Shown here piece by piece: positions 63,820 to 64,000 of a stretch of 64,000 nt of DNA. A program made the translations under genes and the position numbers. Origin of the DNA: Apostichopus japonicus (Eukaryota; Echinodermata; Holothuroidea; Aspidochirotida; Stichopodidae); assembly GCF_037975245.1 (NCBI RefSeq), contig NC_092566.1, positions 15,166,001-15,230,000 of the forward strand, in the 5' to 3' direction. The notes under the pieces are model-generated. The model had not been told where the DNA came from and did not search any database. It worked only from the letters and a program-made list of their open reading frames with translations. Position 1 is the stretch's first letter, and each line of letters begins with the position of its first letter.

Positions 63820-63920
63820 CATTATGTTTGCTAGTTGGCTATGCACTATACTAGGAGTGTTCTCTTCCTCTAGAAAGGGGAAACTAGCACAATCAAGGAT
63901 GCCCATTCCAACTAACATAC

Positions 63921-63922
<2 letters not shown>

Positions 63923-64000
<78 letters not shown>
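63923..64000. repeat. (AAT)n microsatellite at window end
   Basis: Pure AAT/ATA triplets to the last base. Units 1 and 2 have CATATACATTCGTCC-like sequence here, so the tract is specific to unit 3. Confidence 0.96.

Overview
The window reads as animal nuclear DNA: small exons with GT/AG borders, long introns, tRNA-derived SINEs, hAT-like MITEs, a decayed LINE and many (TA)n, (GAT)n and (AAT)n microsatellites. There is no operon structure. The recognisable protein families point to an echinoderm, most likely a sea cucumber: a methylthioribose-kinase-like gene pair, and secreted His-rich peptide precursors that recall the holothuroidins. The organism call is an inference.

Layout. (1) 1-10.4 kb: a seven-exon, plus-strand methylthioribose-kinase-like gene whose introns hold SINEs, a MITE, (TA)n tracts and a foldback element. 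(2) 10.4-21 kb: no recognised gene; a SINE, a repeat family found three times, a composite hAT-like element with another MITE nested in it, and a 1.47-kb hAT-like element. (3) 21-29.7 kb: a 2.6-kb unit in three tandem copies, with a very recent 2584-bp duplication inside the array. (4) 30.2-36.5 kb: a second, minus-strand methylthioribose-kinase-like gene. Its first five recognised exons match those of gene 1 in order and phase, four of them in exact length; it also carries a 63-bp-arm palindrome and a minisatellite in its introns. (5) 36.6-42.5 kb: repeats and nested MITEs. (6) 42.7-64 kb: a cluster of four minus-strand genes or gene copies for secreted His-rich cationic peptide precursors. 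The last three lie in a 5.4-5.7 kb tandem unit that also carries a (GAT)n tract, a 1.3-kb foldback and a TIR element.

The two kinase-like genes converge (tail to tail) and are diverged paralogues; the second has substitutions in the substrate/metal region. In the peptide cluster a signal-peptide exon is spliced in phase 1 to one exon encoding acidic spacers alternating with cationic His-rich segments. These segments are bounded by RR, GKR and a C-terminal Gly-Lys, which suggests proteolytic release and C-terminal amidation. Two of the tandem copies have lost the middle peptide by the same in-frame 114-bp deletion.

The most interesting items are the peptide locus, two hammerhead-ribozyme-like motifs, and a GC-rich module of about 45 bp shared by otherwise different MITEs.
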